This document shows, piece by piece, positions 1 through 14,649 of a stretch of DNA of 64,000 bases. The translations under genes and the position numbers were made by a program. The notes under the pieces were generated by a model. That model saw only the letters and a program-made list of their open reading frames with translations, had not been told where the DNA came from and ran no database searches. Position 1 is the first letter of the stretch; each line of letters opens with the position of its first letter. This DNA is from Unio delphinus (lineage: Eukaryota; Mollusca; Bivalvia; Unionida; Unionidae): positions 17,758,001 to 17,822,000 of the forward strand of contig JAQISU010000108.1 of the NCBI GenBank assembly GCA_029339505.1, given 5' to 3'.

Positions 1-3000
1 GAACTACAATGTACTGTAATTATGGCATTTAATACATTAACTACAATGTACTGTAATTATGGCATTTATTTTACATTAACTACAATGCACTGTAATTATG
101 GCATTTAATACATTAACTATGATGTACTGTAATTATAGCACTTATTTTACATTAACTACAATGTACTGTAATTATAGCACTTATTTTACATTAACTACAA
201 TGTACTGTAATTATGGCATTTAATACATTAACTACAATGTACTGTAATTATAGCACTTATTTTACATTAACTACAATGTACTGTAATTATAGCACTTATT
301 TTACATTAACTACAATGTACTGTAATTATGGCATTTAATACATTAACTACAATGTACTGTAATTATGGCATTTATTTTACATTAACTACAATGTACTGTA
401 ATTATGGCATTTAATACATGAACTACAATGTACTGTAATTATGGCATTTAATACATTAACTACAATGTACTGTAATTATGGCATTTAATACATTAACTAT
501 GATGTACTGTAATTATAGCATTTAATACATTAACTACAATGTACTGTAATTATGGCATTTAATACATTAACTACAATGTACTGTAATTATGGCATTTATT
601 TTACATTAACTACAATGTACTGTAATTATGGCATTTAATACATGAACTACAATGTACTGTAATTATGGCATTTAATACATTAACTACAATGTACTGTAAT
701 TATGGCATTTAATACATTAACTATGATGTACTGTAATTATAGCATTTAATACATTAACTACAATGTACTGTAATTATGGCATTTAATACATTAACTACAA
801 TGTACTGTAATTATGGCATTTATTTTACATTAACTATGATGTACTGTAATTATAGCATTTATTTTACATTAACTACAATGTACTGTAATTATGGCATTTA
901 ATACATTAACTACAATGTACTGTAATTATAGCATTTATTTTACATTAACTACAATGTACTGTAATTATAGCATTTATTTTACATTAACTACAATGCACTG
1001 TAATTATGGCATTTAATACATTAACTATGATGTACTGTAATTATAGCATTTAATACATTAATTACAATGTACTGTAATTATGGCATTTAATACATTAATT
1101 ACAATGTACTGTAATTATGGCATTTAATACATTAACTATGATGTACTGTAATTATGGCATTTAATACATTAATTACAATGTACTGTAATTATGGCATTTA
1201 TTTTACATTAATTACAATGTACTGTAATTATGGCATTTATTTTACATTAACTACAATGTACTGTAATTATGGCATTTATTTTACATTAACTACAATGCAC
1301 TGTAATTATGGCATTTATTTTACATTAACTACAATGCACTGTAATTATGGCATTTAATACATTAATTATGATGTACTGTAATTATGGCATTTAATACATT
1401 AACTATGATGTACTGTAATTATGGCATTTAATACATTAACTACAATGTACTGTAATTATGGCATTTATTTTACATTAACTACAATGTACTGTAATTATGG
1501 CATTTATTTTACATTAACTACAATGCACTGTAATTATGGCATTTAATACATTAACTATGATGTACTGTAATTATGGCATTTAATACATTAACTACAATGT
1601 ACTGTAATTATGGCATTTAATACATTAACTATGATGTACTGTAATTATGGCATTTAATACATTAACTACAATGTACTGTAATTATGGCATTTAATACATT
1701 AACTATGATGTACTGTAATTATGGCATTTAATACATTAACTACAATGTACTGTAATTATGGCATTTAATACATTAACTACAATGTACTGTAATTATGGCA
1801 TTTAATACATTAACTATGATGTACTATAATTATGGCATTTAATACATTAACTATGATGTACTGTAATTATGGCATTTATTTTACATTAACTACAATGTAC
1901 TGTAATTATGGCATTTAATACATTAACTATGATGTACTATAATTATGGCATTTAATACATTAACTATGATGTACTGTAATTATGGCATTTAATACATTAA
2001 CTATGATGTACTATAATTATGGCATTTAATACATTAACTATGATGTACTGTAATTATGGCATTTATTTTACATTAACTACAATGCACTGTAATTATGGCA
2101 TTTATTTTACATTAACTACAATGCACTGTAATTATAGCATTTAATACATTAACTATGATGTACTGTAATTATGGCATTTAATACATTAACTATGATGTAC
2201 TGTAATTATGGCATTTAATACATTAACTATGATGTACTGTAATTATGGCATTTAATACATTAACTACAATGTACTGTAATTATGGCATTTATTTTACATT
2301 AACTACAATGTACTGTAATTATGGCATTTATTTTACATTAACTACAATGCACTGTAATTATGGCATTTAATACATTAACTATGATGTACTGTAATTATGG
2401 CATTTAATACATTAACTACAATGTACTGTAATTATGGCATTTAATACATTAACTATGATGTACTGTAATTATGGCATTTAATACATTAACTACAATGTAC
2501 TGTAATTATGGCATTTAATACATTAACTATGATGTACTGTAATTATGGCATTTAATACATTAACTACAATGTACTGTAATTATGGCATTTAATACATTAA
2601 CTACAATGTACTGTAATTATGGCATTTAATACATTAACTATGATGTACTATAATTATGGCATTTAATACATTAACTATGATGTACTGTAATTATGGCATT
2701 TAATACATTAACTATGATGTACTGTAATTATGGCATTTAATACATTAACTACAATGTACTGTAATTATGGCATTTAATACATTAACTATGATGTACTATA
2801 ATTATGGCATTTAATACATTAACTATGATGTACTGTAATTATGGCATTTATTTTACATTAACTACAATGCACTGTAATTATGGCATTTATTTTACATTAA
2901 CTACAATGCACTGTAATTATAGCATTTAATACATTAACTATGATGTACTGTAATTATGGCATTTAATACATTAACTATGATGTACTGTAATTATGGCATT

Positions 3001-3459
3001 TAATACATTAACTACAATGTACTGTAATTATAGCATTTATTTTACATTAACTACAATGTACTGTAATTATGGCATTTAATACATTAACTACAATGTACTG
3101 TAATTATGGCATTTAATACATTAACTATGATGTACTGTAATTATGGCATTTAATACATTAACTATGATGTACTGTAATTATGGCATTTAATACATTAACT
3201 ACAATGTACTGTAATTATGGCATTTAATACAATAACTACAATGTACTGTAATTATGGCATTTAATACATTAACTACAATGTACTGTAATTATGGCATTTA
3301 TTTTACATTAACTACAATGCACTGTAATTATGGCATTTAATACATTAACTATGATGTACTGTAATTATGGCATTTAATACATTAACTATGATGTACTGTA
3401 ATTATGGCATTTAATACATTAAGTATGATGTACTGTAATTATGGCATTTAATACAATGT
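1..3459. repeat. Satellite array, 37/39-bp unit
   Basis: About 90 head-to-tail copies of an AT-rich unit containing TGTACTGTAATTATGGCATT. Two length forms are interspersed: a 37-bp form ending AATACATT and a 39-bp form ending TTTTACATT. Recurrent single-base variants (ACAATG/ATGATG, TGTACT/TGCACT, ATGGCA/ATAGCA) form higher-order patterns. For example, the stretch from about 420 to 600 recurs near 610-790. The array starts before the window. It lies in the LARS1 intron downstream of the exon at 7,913. The reading frames in it are repeat artefacts, not genes. Confidence 0.97.
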
Positions 3460-3689
3460 TGTAGCCTCATCAAAGCAGAGTTACTAATATTACTGCTAGT
3501 AATATATAGATTTTTTGACACTTACATTAGCAACAATTACATCTCTCAAGAAATTTACCTTTCTTTACAAATAACTCCAAATTAACCTTTTTTTTAAAAA
3601 AATAACTCCAAATTTACCTTTCTTTACAAATATTTCAGAATTTACCTTACAATACTGTGCTTTTACTCTTACAAAAAAAAACATAATCG

Positions 3690-5161
3690 CAGGGCTTGAA
3701 TTTAACACAAATTTCTTTGTAGCCAGAAGGACTAGTGTACTGAGAAATTTACTAGTCCTGCCAAACATTTACTAGTTCTGTCCACAAAACAATGTCACAC
3801 ACTTGTATTGAGATTAACAACAATTCTGTTTCATAAATAGCATTACCATATGAAATGCAGAGGTATAAAAGTATAAATCCTACTTCAAATGATCAATCTG
3901 TCAATTAACATTTCTTGTTTCTCAAGATAATCTGGATCCAATTCCAGAAAGAGATACAGGTGTCCTTTCTTGTCCTCCACCTGTCCATGTCTTCTGAAAG
4001 GACTGATTAAGCTTTTCCCTATCATAATAATTATTCCTCTTTTTTATGTCATTTTCATTCAACTTTTTCCTTTTTTCCTGGAGGCTAAACACCTTTTATA
4101 AAACGCCACATTTTGCCTGTCTTATAAGGCGGGAATAGTGCCTTGCTTTGAAATATGAGATGTTACCGCATAGATGACGTGAATTATTTAAAGTAAGAAA
4201 AGGAATGGCACAGTGTTCTTTAGGTCAGAGCAAGAAACATGTTTCAAAACACGTGTATTCCCATCAAATGAAGCCATCTGACTCGGTGCGTTGTATTTAA
4301 CAGATCCAATTATGGTCTCATCATTAATAGTGTAGTGTAAGTGTTTCTAATTAATTGGACCTCAATGTATTGTTGAAATTAATAATAAGCAGGAAAATTT
4401 TAAAATCTTACATGCCCAATCTGAGAGATTTTAATTCCCAACAAATGTACAGCATTCTACTTGGATATCTCCAGGTGTATTCAATTATATGTTCAGTCTT
4501 GTATTGAAAAAATATAAAAACAATTTTATTGTCATAGAAAAAGTAGTTGTATGGAAATGATATCAGTAATGTGATCATATTAAATTGATCTAATTCTTAT
4601 AATTATTTCAATGTAAACGTAAATTATGCAGTTTCTCGATTGTGACTGTTGGCGCATTTAGCTATCAAACACAAACAAGCATGCAAACTAAATTCTTTGA
4701 ATAGTTGATGCCATGTTCTATTGTGTTGAAGTTTTGTAGTTTGTTACTGTGGTCGCATGAATAAAGCGTGATACAAGGTTATTTTTCAATTAATTCGCTA
4801 TCAGATTAATTAGGATATCAATTACCAAACTTCCGTTGTTAATGATGGGACCATAATTGGCACTGTTAAGCAAAATGCACAAAATCCAATAGCTTCTTGT
4901 AATAGAAACACATTTCTGAGGCAGAAATTGACTTCATCTTCTCATGCTAATATTTTATGACTGTGTTTACTGTTTACAACAGTCACCGCATTCATTTTAT
5001 TGAATATATGCTAAAGTCACGTCTATATTGAGTAAACAAACGCCAACTGTTGATAAACAAAACTTGTTAGCCCATCGAACTAATAACATTATGATAGATA
5101 CTAGTCTGACAGGTAATCTACTAGCCTAAAGCTAGCAGACTACCGCTAATTTCGAGCCCTG
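3690..5161. mobile_element. Non-autonomous hAT-like element
   Basis: The left end reads CAGGGCTTGAATTTA and the inverted right end CAGGGCTCGAAATTA, matching at 13 of 15 positions, which resembles hAT-type termini. Subterminal CTAGT motifs recur near both ends. I see no transposase fragment inside, and no convincing 8-bp target duplication, so the exact ends are tentative. Confidence 0.5.
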
Positions 5162-5879
5162 AATTATGAATGCATAATACCATAGATGAACTTACTATTG
5201 CTTACCCTCCCAGATAAATCTTTTAAATAAAAAGAGCTAAACGTTTATCTGCCCGCCAAGGTGTCAGTCAGACATAGTGGTATCCCCTTAATTTTGGAAT
5301 TGGTTGCAAAACCCATGAATATCTCAATTACTACTGGAGCAATAGGAAGGCTGGGAGGTTCTATGTGTATTATGATTAAGCATTCGTGACGAAACATATT
5401 TTACAAAAATAAACGAGTTTCTTCTTTACATACATTACCCAATCATAATATCATAAGAAATTATGTAAGAGATGGAGGGAGGTATATCCTATTATGCCAT
5501 CTCTGATCCTTTAAGTTATGTTAGGACTGATTCTAGGAAACTTGACTGGAGAAGACACCATCTATGTAAGGGTAGCTTTGAAATGGAAACATATCCTTCT
5601 TGCAAGTCCAGATGAAGCCATGAATACAGTATGGACTACAAATGACATTGAAATGTGTTACAATACAGCTAAAGGTCACACCATATTGAGTTGAGCCCTT
5701 TGGGATGAAGGATTTCTGAGGTGAAACCTGGAGAAAGTGGAGAGAATAGTTACAGTCAAAGGTGATGTTTTTATGCAACTGCTCAACCTCATAAGCAAAG
5801 TGTTTAACAATTTCATATGAGGTGGAGTTATTTCTCAACATCCAGTGTGAATATGAATAACCCACTTAATCCATGATGA

Positions 5880-6453
5880 ACGGGTCTGTGCGGACAGCTT
5901 GTCCTGTGCCCATGTGAGAGCTAAAATAAGGACATGATCTCTCTTGGCATTTCACTGCAAAGCTCATTGTGGATCCTGTAGGTGGCTTTGAGTGGAAGTG
6001 TCCAAAGTAGACCACAATATCAGCACAAAAGTCTGGTTATTCATGGACAAAAGCCTGTTCTTGACAATGGAATAGGAAACCATCATTTGTGAAACAGACC
6101 CGTCTTGGCACAACTTATGTAACTTAGTGGCCCTGACAAGGCATGTATTCCACTAGTGTGACAAAGAAGCAGGCCCTGTATGAAAGAAAAGCTAAATATG
6201 CCTTTAAAATTTTTTTAAATGTTGTTTTGTTAGTACCCATGGTAGGTTCAATGAATAATCTATGCCAAATAATATTTGGTAAGTAGTCTTTGGTTTGTCT
6301 GATATCCTTGCTTCCACGGTGACAAAACATGTCAGTGATTGTGGAGCAGATACCTTTGATTGATGCTAACCTATTCTCATCCAAGAGCCTGAGGAGGAAG
6401 TTAGCTACTTCAGGTATAGATGCTTGAGTAGCACAATGTGTTCCTGTGATCAC
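5880..6453 (-). pseudogene. Tyrosine-recombinase relic (DIRS/Ngaro-like)
   Basis: The minus-strand frame at 6,124-6,453 resembles the N-terminal core-binding domain of retrotransposon tyrosine recombinases: a run like IPEVANFLLRLLDE, then ASIKGICSTITDMF, then a segment like those that precede the catalytic domain. Further along, near 5,880-5,950, a segment containing ALTWAQDK resembles the region after the catalytic His/Arg box, but in a shifted frame. No intact catalytic R-H-R-Y set is visible. It is a decayed fragment. The family call rests on pattern recognition only. Confidence 0.4.
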
Positions 6454-6884
6454 CTGTGTGTAAAACTTTTCTACTGCCTTTGTATGCTTACAGAGTGAGG
6501 GGTTTCTTGCTTTTCTCCATACTGGTTGAATTATTCATTTCTGAAGGCCTGTTTAATGTGATCTAGACATGGCACTTTAGTAGGTATGCGGTTTGTGTAA
6601 AACAACAGCAATCATGATTGTTTGAGTAGATTAGGTAAATTCTCTATTTTCCATGGAATTTATTATATGTGATGGAGGAGGTCATTGATTTGCGACTTCT
6701 ATCTGAGTGATGCAATAAAGATGAGGCAACACTTCCATTTTCTTGCTTTTGTATCACCTTAAGATTCAGAGGTTGTGGAGGAGAGGCATATGTATCCAGG
6801 TCATTCCAATCTATGGATAGCACATTGACTGCCAGGGATTTGGGACCTGGAACTGGTGCATGTGTGTGTGTGTGTGTATATGTG

Positions 6885-6990
6885 TGAGATTTAGAATTTT
6901 AATGTAGCTTTAACAAAAATTCAGACATTGATACATTGCCTGCAATGTGAGTTTATAGTGATGTCTAGCACTGGGACATCATGCTGCAGA
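6885..6990. repeat. SINE tail fragment
   Basis: The stretch containing AATGTAGCTTTAACAAAAATTCAG and the following GTGATGTCTAGCA-like part resembles the 3' part of the tRNA-derived SINE at 43,947-44,157. No A/B boxes remain here. Confidence 0.35.
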
Positions 6991-7382
6991 TATGTAAATG
7001 GTTTCCTTGCTTTTCTAAAAATAAATTTCTAGGTCATTTTCAGGGTGAAATTACTTTTTTTTAAGGTTCACATATGACCATTACTGAATGGAAATAATGA
7101 ACATTTTACATTATAAAGCATGGATTTTCTATTTTCTAAATATAAAGATTTTTCTCTTTCAAGACTCTCCAAAAACATTGAAGTTAGAAAAGATGATCAT
7201 GTACAAAACCACAAAAATGTATGACGCATGTTTGATTATATTCCTATAAATTTCAATATAAAGTCATTTCAGTGTACGGAAAACAACATTCTAACTTTAT
7301 TTTGCTGCATTATGTTGCTAAGTGGGAACAACATAGTGAACATATATCATGTTTTGTTTCCTTTCAAACCTTTAATTCTAAA

Positions 7383-7384
<2 letters not shown>

Positions 7385-7428
<44 letters not shown>
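7385..7428. repeat. (AT)n microsatellite
   Basis: An uninterrupted run of 22 AT dinucleotides in LARS1 intronic DNA. The reading frames across it (poly Ile-Tyr) are artefacts. Confidence 0.97.
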
Positions 7429-7430
<2 letters not shown>

Positions 7431-7870
7431 TGTCTGTATAAGAATTGTTCTGGGACATGAAACTGATTTATGAAAAGACCATTTTGTCTGTACAAGATGA
7501 CAGTACATCTGCTATTGTGCCCAGACATCCTGGAAAACAGAATCACATGCTTACCATATTGATTTCAAATGCGAGCTCAAGAATTATCCCAGTGAAGGCA
7601 AATTTACACTGACATTTCTTGATGCATCTGAGAAATCAGTATATTCTTTCAATTGTGCTAATCAATTTGAAAATAATCTAATAATTTATGCATAACTGGT
7701 GATGAATAATTCTTGCCAAACTTTTATTTGAAATGATATTTACACGCAGTAGAAATTTAATTAAGTAGAGTGCCAGAAGTATTATTTCAACCGATAATTG
7801 CTTTCATGGCTCAGATTGCTTAGTTTCAACTAAGTAAATATATCAGTTTGCCAAAAAAGTTAAATAATCA

Positions 7871-9300
<1,430 letters not shown>

Positions 9301-9309
9301 GTATTTCAC

Positions 9310-11702
9310 CAATATTGAATCACGATGGATATGGTGGGTGTTTCTTCTCTGCACAACACTCTTTTGATTGTCCATAGTGTTTCTAAACATGCCAATACTT
9401 GTTCAGCATTGCTATTACAGTGGGACCCCGCTATAACATGAATTCGGATATAACGCGGTCGTGGCATGGCTTGCAAAATTTCAGGTAATTTATTACAGGT
9501 ATTTTTCTCAAAACCCACCCCCAAAAATCTTTTAAGTATGAAAAATAAAATATGTCAAGAGTTTAATTATCATTCTCATACTCGTCTAAAAAGTGTGAAA
9601 AAGAACGTGTAGAAAATGTATCATCATTTTGGGGAGGAAATCACACACAAATTCGAATATAAAATAATCGTTCTATGGCTCCTAAAATTTGCCAAAATAA
9701 ACATCGGAAATATGAACCAATTGCTGGGCCTACTGAGAACTTTGATCTTTGTTTATTGTTGAAAAATGACAGCTCATAAGTGTCAATATTATTATTACTG
9801 ACCCCTGAGCAATGAAGCCATCGTGTCTACTTTGTGTTTGTCTTGAATGCATTCTGAACACAATCGTTGCTCTAATAATCTCCGATATATGTTCTCTTAA
9901 TTTCATAAACAACTAAGCAACAGCCAATGCGGCGGTTGATAAAAGATTCTCACCAGAATGTATAAATCAATTAATTTAAGCACATTGTTTATCATGAAAG
10001 TGAACTGTCGAGCTAAACTTGTTCAAATCAGGGGGCAACGATTTATACAGCATCAAAGAAATAAAAACTGCCAACATGTACACGTGGCTTGGCAGTGTTG
10101 TTTTATGCAATCTGTTGACTAGTAAATTTGAATTCTGCAACTGAGAAGTATAATTGACATTGCCAAGAGCAAACGTGACATTAGCAGAAAGCAGCTAAAA
10201 ATCACAGTCTTTAAAAAAAAAAAATAATTATTGAGAGATGAGAAATGTAGTGGTATAAAATGTATACAGACACCGTTCATTATTCTTCAGAGATATACTA
10301 TTTCATCATTCATTACGTACACCCGTTATTTTTGTTATTTTCTTTTCATTGAATTCAGTCACATAATGATCTGTGACAAAATTATTGAATAATTTACATC
10401 CGTGTGTGGATATTTTCGATGAAAATATTTGTATTATGGATTCAATGATTCAAGATTTGCTGGTGAGTACACGGTGTTGATACTCTTTTCATGCAATAGA
10501 TTATACATGTATATATAAATTAGACACGTACCAATGCATGGTTCTCTGAATAAAGTAATATATTATATCTGCAATTTCTGTTACCACAGCAAATGTTTTT
10601 CTCATTTAATATATATTGATCAAAAATGGTAATTGTGCCATGCATTTTCACACCCGTCTTTATGTACCCCCCACCCCATTAAATCCAAAAATGTGTTGGT
10701 ATTGTACATGGTTGCTTATAACACGGTTCAGTTCATAACACGGTCGGATTCTATGGCTCCCAACTACCGTGTTATAGCAGGGTCCCACTGTATCAGTTTC
10801 TGATGAGGTATAAGTTATATCTTTGTTCACACTACACACATCTTGGCTGGTTAGGGCAGCATATACAGCTGGTTGTAGTTCAAGGAACCTTTCAATCATC
10901 TCTGAGTTCTATCAGGTACAAGCATCTTGAATTTGTCTGTGTTTTGGTAAGTTTAGGAGTTAAATTTTGTCCAGAGTATTCTTGCAGTAACTGCACTGCA
11001 GCACAAAAAAAGTTCTTCTGATGCTGCGACAGCCATGTTTAAAGCATTGTCAGTTACAAGTGGAGGATTGGATGGAATTCCTCAATTATTAATAGCTGAC
11101 AACAGAACTGCAGCAATATTTGCACCTGTGTGACTCTCAGGTAGAACCCGTGTTTTTAGCACATAACTGTTAAGTTTGTTATCAAGAGAAATAAAACATG
11201 CAGTTACCATAACAAAGGTGTCCATTGCTCTGGATGTCCAATTGTCAGTTGTTAATGCAACTATAGATGCTAAATGCAAACATGCTTTTACATCTTCCTT
11301 GACTTGTAAATACATATATGAGATAATTTTCTCAGAGTAGACCTGTCTAGATTGCACAACATATTGTAGATCAAGCACGCACTGGTTCCATGTTTAAAAA
11401 TTCTTTGTTTAATAAAACACTGTACAGAGGCATATCGTGAACAATGGAACTAGCAATGGCACAAGTGATAGCTGTGGACCTTGGTGATGTAATCAGTGCA
11501 TCTAGCATATCAGCAATCTTTCATTGTACAATGAAACAATACGCACACTTTTAATGGAACCTTCGTCTGTGATGTTGGAGGTTGTGTCATATGGAAAGTA
11601 CTGATGGATGGCGACATCGCAAATGAGTTGAGAGATCTGTTGCACTGCCTGCGTGCTTAATTTCAGTTTTGCAAGTATTACACACAGCGACAGTTTATTC
11701 AA
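9310..11702 (-). pseudogene. hAT transposase relic (ZBED-like), interrupted
   Basis: Several minus-strand frames together resemble a ZBED-type hAT transposase. From N to C they are: 11,502-11,702; 11,082-11,378, with the diagnostic VALTTDNWTSRAMDTFVMVTA and ESHTGANI motifs; 10,803-10,899, with MIERFLELQPAVYAAL; and, beyond the nested element, 9,310-9,420 with NAEQVLACLETLW. Frames shift between blocks and there are internal stops, so it is dead. A mariner-like MITE (9,418-10,790) splits the segment between the SSET and NAEQ parts. The C-terminal dimerisation region is not recognisable downstream. This is established family resemblance; boundaries are approximate. Confidence 0.75.
9418..10790. 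mobile_element. Mariner/pogo-like MITE nested in hAT relic
   Basis: The ends are near-perfect inverted repeats. The left reads CAGTGGGACCCCGCTATAACA and the inverted right reads CAGTGGGACCCTGCTATAACA, flanked by TA on both sides (9,416-9,417 and 10,791-10,792), as for Tc1/mariner insertions. The 1.37-kb interior has no transposase frame, so the element is non-autonomous. Taking it out restores continuity of the surrounding hAT transposase similarity, so it inserted after the hAT. Confidence 0.85.
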
Positions 11703-11885
11703 TAGTATTAGTGCTAAAATACCATATTAATAAAAACTTATTCCAAACATAACCCTTTGCTCTTCGGTTCTTAACTTATTCATACAAAGAAGTCGCCATT
11801 TTGGTAACTACATTAAGCCTAATAAAAGAGTTTAGTATGCTCAAAGCTAGTTCCGGATGGGCTAATGTTGGTGAAAAAAAAAATC

Positions 11886-12151
11886 TGGAATACCGTATTA
11901 CTATACTTGTATTGTAATATCCTGTTTTGGACATTTTGTATCACAATTTACTGGTATACCGTATTACTATACTTGTATTGTAATATCCTGTTTTGGACAT
12001 TTTGTATCACAATTTACTGGTTTACCGTATTACTATACTTGTATTGTAATATCCTGTTTTGGACATTTTGTATCACAATTTACTGGTATACCGTATTACT
12101 ATACTTGTATTGTAATATCCTGTTTTGGACATTTTGTATCACAATTTACTG
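11886..12151. repeat. 65-bp tandem repeat, about 4 copies
   Basis: The unit carries TACCGTATTACTATACTTG, then GTAATATCCTGTTTTGGACA, then TGTATCACAATTTACTGG. Copies are nearly identical, so the array is young. Because 65 is not a multiple of 3, each frame changes from copy to copy. Confidence 0.95.
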
Positions 12152-12834
12152 TTAAATTGGTATATCATTACACCTTTATAAATCATACCAGTTAAATCAA
12201 GTAATTTTACAAAATGTAGAGTCTGTGAACTTGAGTCTTTTCTTTCTTTTATTTACATCTGTGACATACTGTTAATTATAGTACTGTATTCAAGTTCAAC
12301 ATAACTTTATTTCACTGCTTCATTTGCCAATACTGACTTATCCTTTGTTACAAATATATAACTAAATATACACAGAAAGACATGACCTGTTTATGTCATC
12401 TCCATCTGTGAGTAACCATACTTATAATCATACATGTCAACCCCATAGGTACAAGTGAAGTTGTTGCAAAACTGCATAATCTGAGCATAAAAAGTGTAAT
12501 CTAGTAATATTAGCAACCCTACTCTATTAAGGTTACAACGTCATTGTTAATATATTCAATGTCGCAATTACATTTACTTTTAGTACTAACCTGGATCTGT
12601 AGGACAAAATCCACATGGCTTAGAAACAAATTACAAACACAAAACATACTTTAAAATTATTAATATTCAACATTAACATACCTGTCTAAATGTTAGATTT
12701 ATACCAAATGATTATGAAGTCCACCAATTCTGCAATGGGCAAGACAAAGTGCTGTTTTGCAACACTCATTTTCAACTTTACAAATTCACAAAAAATAGTC
12801 ACATACTCAAAGTCCAACCGTAAAGCCTGTTTCC

Positions 12835-13620
12835 ATACATGCCAACCCCTGACGAGGAAATGGCGTAATCCAAGTGGTCAAAAAGCGGAATCTAGGCAGA
12901 AAAAGCGTAATCCACATATAACATGCTAAAATTTCAATAAACAACGATTATTTGCCCATCTCGTCTTTTAACATCCCTTACTGTTTCAAGTTTTCATATG
13001 TAGCACTTTTAACTTTACACACATCGACTAGAAATCAACTTAAGACATTTAGCACTAAATTTTAAAATTCTTTCGACACGGTCTGAAATAGATGTCATGT
13101 GATGCTGTACTCTTTTCTTAATATTTAGAGGATTCTGTTATATTTTGTTTCGGGGGTTTTCGGTTGCCTTTTTCTAATTTATTTGGGATATTTTTGAAAG
13201 GGAATATTTTTGCTCACATAAATGCATTGAGTAAAATAAAATATACTTTTTAAGCGCTAAAATATCTTTAGACTGGTTCTGCAAGAAATAAGAATTAGAA
13301 CATGGAATCTGTGAGTAAAGATTAAATTTGGAAAACCAGTCTGCTCTCACCTTACTAAGCATGCAGATTCTATAAATATAATTCGAGGTCAACAGTAGAA
13401 CCAGGTTAGCTATATAATAGAACATAATACTGTTACAAAAGTCCATGGTCAAGCGTACTCTTATATTGTAGTTTCGTAAAAGCAGAGAAAACAAATAATT
13501 GATTTGTTTGGGAGGTGGATATACTGAAAAAGCGTAATCCATATACGTTTAAGCGTAACGAGTAATTTAGTGACAAAAAGCGTAATGATTATGCCAAAAA
13601 CGTAATGGTTGGCATGTATT
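12835..13620. mobile_element. MITE with ATACATGCCAACC ends
   Basis: The left end ATACATGCCAACC is matched by the inverted right end GGTTGGCATGTAT. Flanking CTGTTTC on both sides is a likely target duplication (7 of 8 positions). The interior has several AAAGCGTAAT motifs near both ends (subterminal repeats) and no transposase. Its left 350 bp closely match 34,681-34,980. The ends resemble those of the hAT relic at 49,219-50,437, so that family may have mobilised it. Confidence 0.7.
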
Positions 13621-14088
13621 CTGTTTCACTTAATATTTGGTGCTATTCTCTTTAAAAGTTCAGACTGGTCTGCTACCTAACTTGATTATCAAGATGATGA
13701 TGAATCTGTGAGCAAAGTTTCAAATTAAAGAAACCTGTTTGTTTTCATGGAAATGAATCATGTACAGTTACCATAAATAGAAGATTAGGAAAGTACATAT
13801 AATCTATTTATAGACAAATTAGCTATTACACTGTTCTTAAGCAACAGTCTTTTATTTTAGAATATTCTCAAATAAAAAACAATGATAACATAAATGACAA
13901 ACACAACTATTCATCACTTTATTTTAATTATATTGTGTAATGTATCAGAAAAGCATAATCCATATACAGGCATGCATATGATGTAATTCAGTGATCAAAC
14001 CAAATACCTAATGGCTCGTATGTAGGATAGACTTGCAGGATAGTAACTATATTGAGAACCTAAATTATGTAAAACTGAAAATCCCTAC

Positions 14089-14201
14089 CTTTTTCCAAAT
14101 TGCACCTTGTTTTTCTCTTTCAGTTTCCAGAACTGCCACCTTACAAAGGAATCATAGTATGGATTGACATCTGTTGTGATGAAAGTTCTTCTCCAATCAA
14201 C
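14089..14201 (-). CDS. LARS1 exon 6 in window
   Basis: Encodes [20 protein letters not shown] followed by [17 protein letters not shown], the conserved leucyl-tRNA synthetase segment after the connective region. The 113-bp exon starts in phase 0 after an AG at 14,202-14,203 and ends after two bases of an Arg codon at a GTAGGG donor. That codon is completed by the exon at 7,913. Junctions and reading phase fit. Confidence 0.92.
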
Positions 14202-14649
14202 CTATGTCAAATAAAAACCAGAATGTGACAGACATTTAGAGAGCTAATTTCTATTTTAGTCTCGAGTTCCTTCCTAACCTAAGAATGTGACAGACGTTAA
14301 TATAGCTAATTTCTATTTTAGGCACAATTCCCTTCCTAACATATGAATGTTTGTAATCTTTAGTGAAATTTACTTTGCATAACATAGGCCAGTAAAATGT
14401 GAAATGTAGGTCACAGTGGCATCCATTTGCTGCAAAAGCGTGGTACTAATAAATATGCAGTCACCTAGTTTGATGATTATGGCAGAAACAATGCATGAAA
14501 TTGAATTCAAGTCAGTAAAATATGGATCAAAGTGACCTCATTTGTGATGTGCTCATTAAGATATATCCATTTCACCAGTTTATGAGCATGGTATTACAGT
14601 ATGTTTATTGTTCGTCCATCGATTCAACAAGGACCTATCTATTCAACCG

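Noticed and set aside
1154..1357. Open frame with FTLITMYCNYGIY repeats
   Set aside because: A direct translation of the satellite; the unit length and variants explain it.
1..3459. Possible CRISPR-like array
   Set aside because: Units are contiguous with no unique spacers, and the genome is animal.
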